DNA of 64,000 nucleotides, taken from positions 1 to 64,000 of the forward strand of contig JAHZIX010000017.1 in the NCBI GenBank assembly GCA_022601195.1, in the 5' to 3' direction. Made by a program: the position numbers and the translations under genes. The notes beneath the pieces were generated by a model. The model was given only the letters and a program-made list of their open reading frames with translations, did not search any database and was not told the DNA's origin. Of this stretch, positions 9,926 to 17,449 are shown piece by piece. Positions within the stretch are counted from its first letter, which is position 1. The number at the start of each line of letters is the position of its first letter. The stretch is from Deltaproteobacteria bacterium. Its GTDB lineage: Bacteria; Acidobacteriota; Thermoanaerobaculia; Multivoradales; JAHZIX01.

Positions 9926-12328
9926 ATGACTATCTTCTCTTCGAGGTCCAGAACCTCCCATTTGCTTCTGGCGATTCTTCTGCTTGCCCAACTCCCCGTA
10001 TCGGGGCAAATGGGGAACTTGCAGGAATTCGAGGGCACGACTATCGAGAGCGTCGAGTACCAGGGAAATCGGACTCTCACCCAGGATACTTTGGACTACT
10101 ACCTAGGAATTCAAACCGGAGATGCCTTGAGCCAGGAGCAGCTCAATGCGAAGCTGCGAGAGCTTTGGGACACGGGCTTGGTAGATGATCTGCGCATCGA
10201 GGGAAAGGCCACTACAGCAGGGGTAGCCCTGACGGTGACCCTCGTGGAACGGCCCATTGTGCGTTCCATCGAGTACGAGGGCATCAAACGCTTGAGCCGT
10301 ACCGATATCGAAGATCGCTTGGCGACGGACCGCATTCAGATTTTCGAAGGAGACAACCTCCGCCTTGGTGAGTTGCGCCGAGTGGAGAGTTCCATCGAGG
10401 CTCTCTATCGCGAGAAGGGCTACCGGTTTGCGGATGCTCGCTACGAGATTCAAGAGATCTCTCCCAGTGAGCGGCGGGTGACCTTCACCGTCGATGAGGG
10501 AAACCGAGTTCGTATCGAGGACATCAAATTCGAAGGCAATACGGTTTTCAGCGACTTTCGTTTGCGCTTCCTCATGAAGAAGACCAAACAGTCCAACCTG
10601 CTTTGGAAGGTGACGAAGAAAGACGTCTACAACCCGGCGAAGCTCCAGGAAGACCTGGAATCGGTGAAGGTGGCCTACAAAAAGGAAGGCTACAAGAACG
10701 TCACCTTCGGAGACCCCATCGTCGAGGTTCGTGCTCTGAACCCCAACGCCGCGACTCCCGAGCAGCGCAAGCGCCGGATGTTCATCACCGTCCCCCTGGA
10801 AGAAGGGGAGCGCTGGAAGTTCGGGGAGCTCACTATCAAGGGGAACGATCGCTATAGCGACTCGCAGCTCTTGTCCATCTTCGAGTCGAGAAGCGGGGAC
10901 TGGCTACGTTCCAAGAAGATCGAAGAAGGGATCGAGGCGGTGGATGAGCTCTACCGCAACACCGGATTCATCAATGCCCGCGTTGCCCCGGAGTTGATCG
11001 AGCAAGACGATCGGATCGCAGATTTAGTGGTCCACATCGATGAAGGAGATCAATACCGAGTCGGACGCATCGAGTTCGACGGCAATACCCGCACCCGAGA
11101 CAAAGTGCTGCGCCGGGAGCTCCGGGTCCAAGAGGGGTTGACCATGTCCCTGCGTTCGGTGCAGAACAGCCTCTTGAAGATCCGGCAGCTGGGATATTTC
11201 GCCATCGATGAAGAAGATCCGGTGAAGTTCGATGTCGACGACGAGAAAAAGACCCTAGATCTGACCATCAAGGGGCAGGAAGCGGACCGCACGGAGCTGC
11301 AGTTCGGTGGCGGTTGGAGTGAGTTCGATGGCTTTTTTGGCCAGTTTTCCGTCCGTACCCAAAACTTCATGGGCCGGGGGGAAACTCTGGGCGCTTCCTT
11401 TCAGAGTGGCCGAACCCGGGATTTTTTCGACCTCAGCTATTTCGTTCCCTGGTTCCTGGACCGTCCTCAGAGCATTGGCCTTCAGCTGTTTAGTCGCCAG
11501 ACCGATTTCGGGATCCTCACGGGCCTCGAGCAGCTGCGGAAACAGGAGGGTGGTTCTCTCACCTACGGCCGCTCCTTTGGTCTCTTCAACTCCATCAGCA
11601 TGACCTATATCCGCTCGAAGTTCGAAGATCAGTTGACTCTGTTGCAGACCAGTCCGGACGGCACCATCGAAGAAGTGCCCGTGCGCACGGAATTCACCCA
11701 GAGCGCTCTTCGCCCGGTCTACGCCTACAACAGTGTCGACAGCCCTTTCGAGCCGACTCGCGGAAAGAAGCTGCGCCTCTCGGTGGACTACGCCGGTGGT
11801 TTTCTCGGTGGTACCCAGAGCTTTATTCGGCCCAACTTGACCTTCACCCTGTACCAACCGGTGACTCAGGGAAGGGTCAAGACGGTATTTGGTATGAATG
11901 CAGAGGTCACCTACATCTCGGCCTTTGACGACTATGAGCTAAACCGTTTTGACCGCCTATTCTTGGGTGGAGAGAGCAGTGTTCGTGGTTTTCCTTTTCG
12001 GGAGATCTCCGTCCGAGATGAGAACGGTGAGAAGGTTTTTGACCAGGGGATTCAGCGGGGTGGTGACAAGCTTGTCCAGTTGAACCTGGAGTACCATTTC
12101 CTCACCGGTAGCCCCTTTCGCTTCATCTTGTTCGCCGATGCCGGTGGTGTCTATGACGAGGACCAGAGCATCGACTTTGACGGGCTACGGTATTCTGCCG
12201 GTGCAGAGATCCGAGTGCTATTGCCGCTCTTTGGAGCTCCCTTACGATTCATCTACGCGGAGAACCTGGATCCCCTTCCGGGTGACCGTTTCGAAAGCCT
12301 CGATTTCACGATCGGCGCAAGCTTCTAA
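9926..12328 (+). CDS. bamA: Outer membrane protein assembly factor BamA
   Basis: Central Omp85 subunit that inserts beta-barrel proteins into the outer membrane. A signal peptide (LLLAILLLAQLPVSG) is followed by about five POTRA domains to residue ~420, each with a VxxxEYxGNR-like start (SVEYQGNRTLTQDTL, SIEYEGIKRLSRTDI, DIKFEGNTVFSDFRL, ELTIKGNDRYSDSQL, RIEFDGNTRTRDKVL), then a C-terminal 16-strand barrel. The conserved VRGF of the L6 loop occurs in SSVRGFPF near residue 685, and the protein ends in Phe, as outer-membrane barrels do. It heads the block bamA-skp-lpxD-fabZ-lpxA, the same order as in many diderms. Confidence 0.95.
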   Translation: MTIFSSRSRTSHLLLAILLLAQLPVSGQMGNLQEFEGTTIESVEYQGNRTLTQDTLDYYLGIQTGDALSQEQLNAKLRELWDTGLVDDLRIEGKATTAGVALTVTLVERPIVRSIEYEGIKRLSRTDIEDRLATDRIQIFEGDNLRLGELRRVESSIEALYREKGYRFADARYEIQEISPSERRVTFTVDEGNRVRIEDIKFEGNTVFSDFRLRFLMKKTKQSNLLWKVTKKDVYNPAKLQEDLESVKVAYKKEGYKNVTFGDPIVEVRALNPNAATPEQRKRRMFITVPLEEGERWKFGELTIKGNDRYSDSQLLSIFESRSGDWLRSKKIEEGIEAVDELYRNTGFINARVAPELIEQDDRIADLVVHIDEGDQYRVGRIEFDGNTRTRDKVLRRELRVQEGLTMSLRSVQNSLLKIRQLGYFAIDEEDPVKFDVDDEKKTLDLTIKGQEADRTELQFGGGWSEFDGFFGQFSVRTQNFMGRGETLGASFQSGRTRDFFDLSYFVPWFLDRPQSIGLQLFSRQTDFGILTGLEQLRKQEGGSLTYGRSFGLFNSISMTYIRSKFEDQLTLLQTSPDGTIEEVPVRTEFTQSALRPVYAYNSVDSPFEPTRGKKLRLSVDYAGGFLGGTQSFIRPNLTFTLYQPVTQGRVKTVFGMNAEVTYISAFDDYELNRFDRLFLGGESSVRGFPFREISVRDENGEKVFDQGIQRGGDKLVQLNLEYHFLTGSPFRFILFADAGGVYDEDQSIDFDGLRYSAGAEIRVLLPLFGAPLRFIYAENLDPLPGDRFESLDFTIGASF

Positions 12329-12347
12329 TATGCAAGGAGACAGATTC

Positions 12348-12923
12348 ATGTTCTCGAGAAAAGTTTCGATTCCCTTCACCTCTTCGCTACTCGCGGGCCT
12401 GGCATTCAGTGCCGTGGCCCTTAGCATCCTGCCTTCACCCGCTGCGGCCCAGGCCGGGGGGGCGGAAACAAAGATTGGTGTGGTGAATGTCGAAGAAGTC
12501 GTCGCCCAGTCGGAGAGCGGTAAGGCAGCACGAGCCGAAATGGAGAGGCTTCAAGAATCCAAGCGAGGCGAGTTGGAAGCGAAAAGGCAGGAGATCCTGG
12601 ACCTCCAGAAGCGCATCGAGGATGGCCGTCTGTCTTTGGCTCAGGACCTTCTGACCGAGCTTCAGGAGAGCTACGAGAGCAAGGTTTTGGATATGCGCCG
12701 GCTGGAAGATGACGCCAACCGGGAGCTCCAGAAGCGCAGCGAGAAGCTTCTCAAAGGGATCGAGCAGCAGGTTCTGCCGATCATTGATCAGGTTGGCAAG
12801 AGCCAGGGCTTCTCGGTGATCTTCAACAAATATCAGAGCGGTTTGGTCTACGCCAGTGAAGCGGTTGACATCACCTCGGCGGTGGTCGCTGCCTTGAATC
12901 AACAAGGCTCTGCCGGCAGCTGA
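12348..12923 (+). CDS. skp: OmpH/Skp family periplasmic chaperone
   Basis: Holdase chaperone that carries unfolded outer-membrane proteins to BamA. It has an N-terminal signal peptide ending near AAAQA, then KIGVVNVEEVVAQSESGKAARAEMERL, a long charged coiled coil (about 60-140) and the C-terminal core IIDQVGKSQGFSVIFNK with VDITSAVVAALN, the usual OmpH pattern. The frame is open far upstream into bamA, but ATG 12348 has AAGGAGA at optimal distance and gives a proper signal peptide; an in-frame ATG at 12330 is an alternative. It lies 19 bases after bamA, as in many genomes. Confidence 0.92.
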   Translation: MFSRKVSIPFTSSLLAGLAFSAVALSILPSPAAAQAGGAETKIGVVNVEEVVAQSESGKAARAEMERLQESKRGELEAKRQEILDLQKRIEDGRLSLAQDLLTELQESYESKVLDMRRLEDDANRELQKRSEKLLKGIEQQVLPIIDQVGKSQGFSVIFNKYQSGLVYASEAVDITSAVVAALNQQGSAGS

Positions 12924-12955
12924 CTTGAATAGCTAGCAGAAGGAATCAACTTCCC

Positions 12956-13987
12956 GTGGAAAATAGGTTCTTCCGTCTTGGTGAGTTGGCGGAGGAGGTA
13001 GGGGGCCAGGTTTTCGGAGATCCGGAGCTGGCCCTTTCTTCCATGACTAGCCTGGAACTGGCTGGACCTGAGGACCTGTCCTTTCTACGGGACCCGGCCC
13101 AGGTTGCCCTGGCGAGTCAGTCGAAGGCGATTGCCCTGCTGGTACCGCTCGGGGTCAGAGTTCCCGGTAAGAGTCTTCTCGAGGTAGAAGATCCAGCGCT
13201 GGCGGCAGCCCAGTTGGCGAGGAAATTCTCGCCTCCTGCGAAGCGCCCGGCGGGAATTCACCCGACGGCGGTTGTTGAGGACGGTGCGGTCGTGAGCCCC
13301 AAGGCCCATGTGGGACCCTATGTGGTCGTTGGGGCCGGGAGCGTTGTCGAGGCTGGGGTTGAGCTACACCCCGGTGTCGTTGTAGGGAGAGCCTGTCAGA
13401 TCGGCGCCGACTCGATCCTCTTCCCCCATGCGGTGCTCTACGATGGCACGCGGTTGGGTCCCGAGACGATTCTTCATGCCGGAGTGGTACTGGGATCCGA
13501 TGGCTTCGGCTATGTCAGCCGAGGTTCGACTCACCACAAAGTGCCACAGATCGGGCGGGTAGTGGTCGAGGCCGAGGTGGAGATTGGCGCCAATACAGCC
13601 ATCGATCGAGGGACTTTCGGAGAGACTCGTATCGGTGCCGGCAGCAAGATCGACAACCTGGTTCAGGTAGGCCACAATGTGACGACAGGAAAAGCTTGTA
13701 TGCTCTGTGGCCAATCCGGCATCGCTGGTAGCGCCCGCCTTGGTCATGGAGTGGTCCTGGCAGGGCAGGCCGGTTCCGCTGGTCATCTGACCATAGGTGA
13801 CGGGGTACAGGTTGCCGCCAAAGGGGCGGTACTCCAGACGGTGGAGAAGGGGCAGAAGGTCGGAGGAATTCCGGCGGTTGAATTGAGGCAGTGGCAGCGT
13901 CAGGTTTTTGGCAGCCAAAAGTTGCCGGAAATTTTGCGGCGACTGAGGGCGTTAGAGAAGGCCCTCGCGAGGCAAGAGGAGGAGTGA
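12956..13987 (+). CDS. lpxD: UDP-3-O-acyl-glucosamine N-acyltransferase LpxD
   Basis: Third step of lipid A synthesis: adds the N-linked hydroxyacyl chain to UDP-3-O-acyl-GlcN. It has an N-terminal LpxD domain (FRLGELAEEVGGQVFGDPEL, SMTSLELAGPEDLSFL), then a left-handed beta helix of hexapeptide repeats from about residue 100, with GFGYV, IGANTAIDRGTFGETRIG and the catalytic His in VQVGHNV at about residue 239. A C-terminal helix follows VGGIPA. Start is GTG, with AAGGA upstream. Together with lpxA and fabZ it shows that the organism makes lipid A. Confidence 0.95.
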   Translation: MENRFFRLGELAEEVGGQVFGDPELALSSMTSLELAGPEDLSFLRDPAQVALASQSKAIALLVPLGVRVPGKSLLEVEDPALAAAQLARKFSPPAKRPAGIHPTAVVEDGAVVSPKAHVGPYVVVGAGSVVEAGVELHPGVVVGRACQIGADSILFPHAVLYDGTRLGPETILHAGVVLGSDGFGYVSRGSTHHKVPQIGRVVVEAEVEIGANTAIDRGTFGETRIGAGSKIDNLVQVGHNVTTGKACMLCGQSGIAGSARLGHGVVLAGQAGSAGHLTIGDGVQVAAKGAVLQTVEKGQKVGGIPAVELRQWQRQVFGSQKLPEILRRLRALEKALARQEEE

Positions 13988-13988
13988 G

Positions 13989-14519
13989 TTGAGCACTAGC
14001 GAGTTGAACGCCGATGAGCCGACCCCCGGTGGGTCGACAAGTGGATCGACAGGTGGGCCGAGCAGCTCCGAGCCGAGCACGACGCCGGTGATGGATAGTA
14101 CTTGGATCCAGTCGATTATTCCCCATCGCTATCCCTTCCTTTTGGTCGACCGGGTCCTCGAGATCGAAAAAGAGAAACGGATCGTCGCCATCAAGAATGT
14201 GACCATCAATGAGTCATTCTTCGCCGGGCATTTCCCGGGACATCCGGTGATGCCGGGAGTACTGATCATCGAAGGCTTAGCGCAAGCAGCGGGTATCTTG
14301 ATGATGAGTGCTCGGCAGAATCGGGAAAACCAGTTGCTCTATTTCATGGGCATCGACAAAGCACGTTTTCGCAAGCCGGTGGTGCCCGGAGATCAGATTC
14401 GCTACGAGATCGAAGTGGTTCGTTTGCGCCGCTCTTTCTGTAAAGTGGAAGCCCGTGCGTTGGTTGACGGCAAGGTGGCCACTGAAGCGGTCCTTTCCTC
14501 CGGCACTGTCGACCGCTAG
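13989..14519 (+). CDS. fabZ: 3-hydroxyacyl-ACP dehydratase FabZ
   Basis: Dehydrates 3-hydroxyacyl-ACP in fatty acid elongation and draws on the same 3-hydroxyacyl-ACP pool as LpxA/LpxD. Hot-dog fold with IIPHRYPFLLVDRVLE, the catalytic His in FFAGHFPGHPVMPG and the catalytic Glu in IIEGLAQAAG. A TTG at 13989, one base after the lpxD stop region and with AGGAGGAG upstream, gives 176 residues, with a Ser/Thr/Gly-rich N-terminal tail of about 35 residues that most FabZ proteins lack. An ATG at 14091 (MDSTWIQSIIPHRYP) would give the usual length but has a poor ribosome-binding site. Enzyme identity is firm; the start is open. Confidence 0.93.
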   Translation: MSTSELNADEPTPGGSTSGSTGGPSSSEPSTTPVMDSTWIQSIIPHRYPFLLVDRVLEIEKEKRIVAIKNVTINESFFAGHFPGHPVMPGVLIIEGLAQAAGILMMSARQNRENQLLYFMGIDKARFRKPVVPGDQIRYEIEVVRLRRSFCKVEARALVDGKVATEAVLSSGTVDR

Positions 14520-14640
14520 ATTTTTCGAGTATCCCGGAGTCGAAATAGGCCCGCTGGAGCCAGAACCTGCCCGGAAGGGCCAGAATCCGCCCAAGCAACG
14601 GCCCGACAGAACATTTAGATTGGCAAGGTAAAGAATATTC

Positions 14641-15468
14641 ATGGCGAAGACCATTCATCCTACGGCGATCGTCGATCCCGCTGCTGAATTGGCAGATGGT
14701 GTGTCGATCGGTCCCAACGCAATCATCGGCCCCGGCGTGGTCCTCGGGGAGGGCTGCGAAGTTGGCTCGGGAGCTCAGGTTCAGGGCCCCACTATCTTGG
14801 GTCGAGAGAACCGCATCTTCCCTCAGGCTGCGGTCGGTTTCGAGCCTCAGGACCTCAAGTTCGCTGGTGAGCAGACTCGGTTGGAGATCGGTGACCGCAA
14901 CCAGTTTCGGGAGTTCTCGACCATGCACCGAGGGACCGGAAAAGGGGGAGGTCTCACCACGATCGGTTCGGACAACCTCTTCATGGTTTACTCCCACGTG
15001 GCTCACGACTGCTCTGTGGGATCCCGCACGGTGTTTGCCAACAGCGCTACCCTGGCCGGACACGTAGAGGTGGAAGACGACGTTACGATCAGTGCCTTCT
15101 CGGCGGTGCATCAGTTCTGCCGGGTCGGTTGCCACGCTTATATCGGCGGCTATTCGGTGATTACCAAGGACGCCCTTCCCTACGTCAAGACCGTCGGCCA
15201 GAAGCCCCGGTGCTATGGGGTCAACAGCATTGGTCTGGAGCGCAAGGGAGTGAGCAAAGAGGAGGTTGCGGCCATTCGTGCCGCGATGCGCTTGCTGATG
15301 GACTCTGGTCTGAATACCACCCAAGCTCTGGAACGGCTCGAAGGGGAGATGGCCGGAACACCCCATGTGGATCATTTGATTTCCTTCCTCAAGTCCTCTC
15401 AACGAGGGGTCATCAAAGCCCGTCCGGGCCGGGGCCGCGGCGCTCGCGGCGGAAGGTCAGAGGAATAG
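14641..15468 (+). CDS. lpxA: Acyl-ACP--UDP-N-acetylglucosamine O-acyltransferase LpxA
   Basis: First step of lipid A synthesis: transfers a hydroxyacyl chain to the 3-position of UDP-GlcNAc, or to the 3-amino group when the sugar is UDP-GlcNAc3N. Hexapeptide repeats from the start (IHPTAIVDPAAELADGVSIGPNAIIGPGV), GFEPQDLKF, REFSTMHRGT, the catalytic His in YSHVAHDCSVG near residue 120, and a C-terminal helical part. A basic Arg/Gly-rich tail (RPGRGRGARGGR) ends the protein. A dehydrogenase gene follows directly; in organisms making amide-linked lipid A the partner dehydrogenase gnnA sits beside lpxA. Confidence 0.95.
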   Translation: MAKTIHPTAIVDPAAELADGVSIGPNAIIGPGVVLGEGCEVGSGAQVQGPTILGRENRIFPQAAVGFEPQDLKFAGEQTRLEIGDRNQFREFSTMHRGTGKGGGLTTIGSDNLFMVYSHVAHDCSVGSRTVFANSATLAGHVEVEDDVTISAFSAVHQFCRVGCHAYIGGYSVITKDALPYVKTVGQKPRCYGVNSIGLERKGVSKEEVAAIRAAMRLLMDSGLNTTQALERLEGEMAGTPHVDHLISFLKSSQRGVIKARPGRGRGARGGRSEE

Positions 15469-15469
15469 G

Positions 15470-16387
15470 GTGAGAGTCGGCGTCGTCGGTACCGGAGCTC
15501 TGGGGCGGCATCACGTGAGGATTCTCGCGGAGTTACCCACTGCCCAGTTGGTAGGAATTTGCGACCATCGGAGCGAAGTGGCGGGGGAGCTTGCCCAAGC
15601 TCATGGAACCCAGGCCTACTCGGACCTTGATGCCCTAGCAGCGGGTTGCGAGGCGATGGTGATCGCAGTGCCCACGGAAAGCCACTGTGAGTTGGGCTGC
15701 CGGATGTTGCAAGCGGGCCTTCACGTCATGGTGGAGAAGCCCATCGCCTCGAGCCTAGAGGAGGCAGATCGTCTACTAGCTACAGCGGAGCAGGCCGAGA
15801 GAGTTCTAGCCGTAGGGCATGTGGAGTTCTATAACCCCGCAGTGCAAACCCTGCTTTCTCTCGGTCTCGAAGCCCGATATGTAGAAGTTCAGCGTCTCGG
15901 GATTTTTACTCGCCGCAGTCTCGACGTCGATGTCCTCTTGGATTTGATGATCCACGATCTTCAGATCCTCCACGCTTTGGACCCCAGCCCGGTCGCGGAA
16001 GTGCGGGCCACCGGCATCAACGTCCTCTCGCCGAGGGTCGACATCGCCAATGCCCGCATCGCTTTCGAATCCGGCTGTGTGGCCAATCTGACGGCGTCTC
16101 GGGTTTCCTCCGACAAGGTGCGCAAGCTTCGCCTCTTCGGTCGCAACAGCTATTGCTCTCTCGACTACCACGACCAGGAGATCAAGGGGTATCGCCTGGA
16201 GGTCGCCGAAGGCCAAGAACCCCGCATCGTCGAGGCCAGCCCGGCGGTCACTCCCTATGAGCCTCTCAAGGCCGAGCTGGAAGCCTTCCTGGCCGCTTGC
16301 CGGGGAGAGGAAGTTCGCTATGCGGATGGAGCTGCCGGGCGCCAGGCCCTGGAGACGGCTCTCCAACTCGTCGCAGCGATCGGCTAA
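15470..16387 (+). CDS. Gfo/Idh/MocA family oxidoreductase, possible GnnA-like
   Basis: NAD(P)-dependent sugar dehydrogenase with a Rossmann domain starting VGVVGTGALGRHHVRIL, the EKP motif in MVEKPIASSLEEAD near residue 90, and a C-terminal GFO_IDH_MocA domain with HDLQILHAL. GTG start at 15470, one base after the lpxA stop, so it is probably translated with lpxA. GnnA, which oxidises UDP-GlcNAc at C3 for amide-linked lipid A, belongs to this family and is lpxA-linked in Acidithiobacillus and Leptospira; the position suggests a similar role. No GnnB-type aminotransferase lies next to it here, so the substrate is unproven. Confidence 0.85.
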   Translation: MRVGVVGTGALGRHHVRILAELPTAQLVGICDHRSEVAGELAQAHGTQAYSDLDALAAGCEAMVIAVPTESHCELGCRMLQAGLHVMVEKPIASSLEEADRLLATAEQAERVLAVGHVEFYNPAVQTLLSLGLEARYVEVQRLGIFTRRSLDVDVLLDLMIHDLQILHALDPSPVAEVRATGINVLSPRVDIANARIAFESGCVANLTASRVSSDKVRKLRLFGRNSYCSLDYHDQEIKGYRLEVAEGQEPRIVEASPAVTPYEPLKAELEAFLAACRGEEVRYADGAAGRQALETALQLVAAIG

Positions 16388-16718
16388 CCCACCGATCCAA
16401 ATCTACTGACCTTCTGGAAGGTGGACTTTCGGAGGGTTCGAAGTTTGGCTCTACTCACCAGAAAACCTCTCTAGGTGAGCCCTATCTGGCACCGATTCCC
16501 TTCTGCAGGCAGGCTACGGGCTCATGGTTCTACCGCACCCCTCACCCTGATTCGCTCCTTCGTGAACCAGAAGTACGTCTGGGTGTGTGGGTGGGATCAA
16601 GGCTTTTCATCTATAGACCTCTTTGGCATTTCGCGGCGAACCTGGTGGGGAAGAAAGGTACGGAGGTGCTGTAGTATCTTGGGGCGAGGTTTTCGTTGGG
16701 CGCTAGAGGAGGAGAAGA
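16388..16718. other. Intergenic stretch with no confident gene
   Basis: The region between the dehydrogenase and the toxin-antitoxin pair. Frames here are uncharacteristic and no domain is recognisable. A short perfect hairpin (ACCTTC/GAAGGT, about 16409-16422) just after the dehydrogenase may mark transcript end. GAGGAGGAG near the right end is the ribosome-binding site of the next gene. Confidence 0.5.
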
Positions 16719-16961
16719 ATGCTGGACTGGAGGCAACACATTGCGGTGGCACCGGAGGTGCTAGCTGGCAAACCGATTTTGCAAGGGACGCGCCTTGCGG
16801 TCGATTTCATACTGGGCCTTCTCGCAGAGGGGTGGACTGTAGAAGAAATTCTCGAGAATTATCCGGCGGTTTCACCTGAAGCTCTCCAAGCAGTCTTTGC
16901 TTTCGCTGCGGAAACTCTGGCAGATGAGACGACCTATCCCTACGGTCGAAAAGCCGGTTGA
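16719..16961 (+). CDS. DUF433 antitoxin-like protein
   Basis: Small (80 residues) DUF433 helix-turn-helix-like protein, the usual antitoxin partner of PIN-like DUF5615 toxins. Seen: IAVAPEVLAGKPILQGTRLAVDFILGLLAEGWTVEEILENYP, the diagnostic block with GKPxxxGTRxxV. A strong GAGGAGGAG precedes the ATG. Its stop overlaps the start of the next gene, as is typical of toxin-antitoxin operons. It probably binds and represses its own promoter; that is inferred from the family. Confidence 0.85.
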   Translation: MLDWRQHIAVAPEVLAGKPILQGTRLAVDFILGLLAEGWTVEEILENYPAVSPEALQAVFAFAAETLADETTYPYGRKAG

Positions 16962-17326
16962 TGCGCTTCTTGTTGGATGAGAACATTCCCCTCAGGTCTC
17001 TGAAAACTCTTCGGCTGCACGGCCACGATGTCCTTGCTGCAGCTGATGAATCCCCAGGTGCAAGCGACGAAACTGTAGTGATGGCTGCAGTGGCTGAAGA
17101 AAGAGTGATCGTTACCTTTGATAGAGATTTCGGGACACTCTTGTTTCGAGAATCAGGGCCCAGGCCCGTGGGAGTCGTCTACTTTCGTTTGGTACCGAGG
17201 ACTCCTCAGGAACCAGCGGAGATCTTATTGGAGGTGTTGGCCGAGAACTTGGTCAAGTTAGAAGGGAACTTCACGGTCGTGACCCGAAATCGCATCCGAC
17301 AACGGCCCTTGCCAGGGAAGAAGTGA
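16961..17326 (+). CDS. DUF5615 family PIN-like toxin
   Basis: Small PIN-like (Mut7-C-related) putative ribonuclease toxin. It begins MRFLLDENIP, with the conserved acidic DEN, then ASDETVVMAAVAEERVIVTFDRDFGTLLF containing the second acidic DRDF motif, and VVYFRL. ATG at 16961 overlaps the antitoxin stop (TGATG). About 121 residues, usual for the family. RNase activity is inferred from the fold. Confidence 0.85.
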   Translation: MRFLLDENIPLRSLKTLRLHGHDVLAAADESPGASDETVVMAAVAEERVIVTFDRDFGTLLFRESGPRPVGVVYFRLVPRTPQEPAEILLEVLAENLVKLEGNFTVVTRNRIRQRPLPGKK

Positions 17327-17449
17327 CTGATTTGAGGTTGGCTGGGTTAATCGACTGACCACCTTCCCATACATGAAGAAAGAGGCGGCAACTCCGTTTC
17401 CTCGCTTGCTTCATATTTTGATCTCCTCCCCTGTTTCGTGGAGAAACCT

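Noticed and set aside
12138..12347. Longer start for the Skp/OmpH gene
   Set aside because: It lies inside bamA; the signal peptide and ribosome-binding site support 12348.
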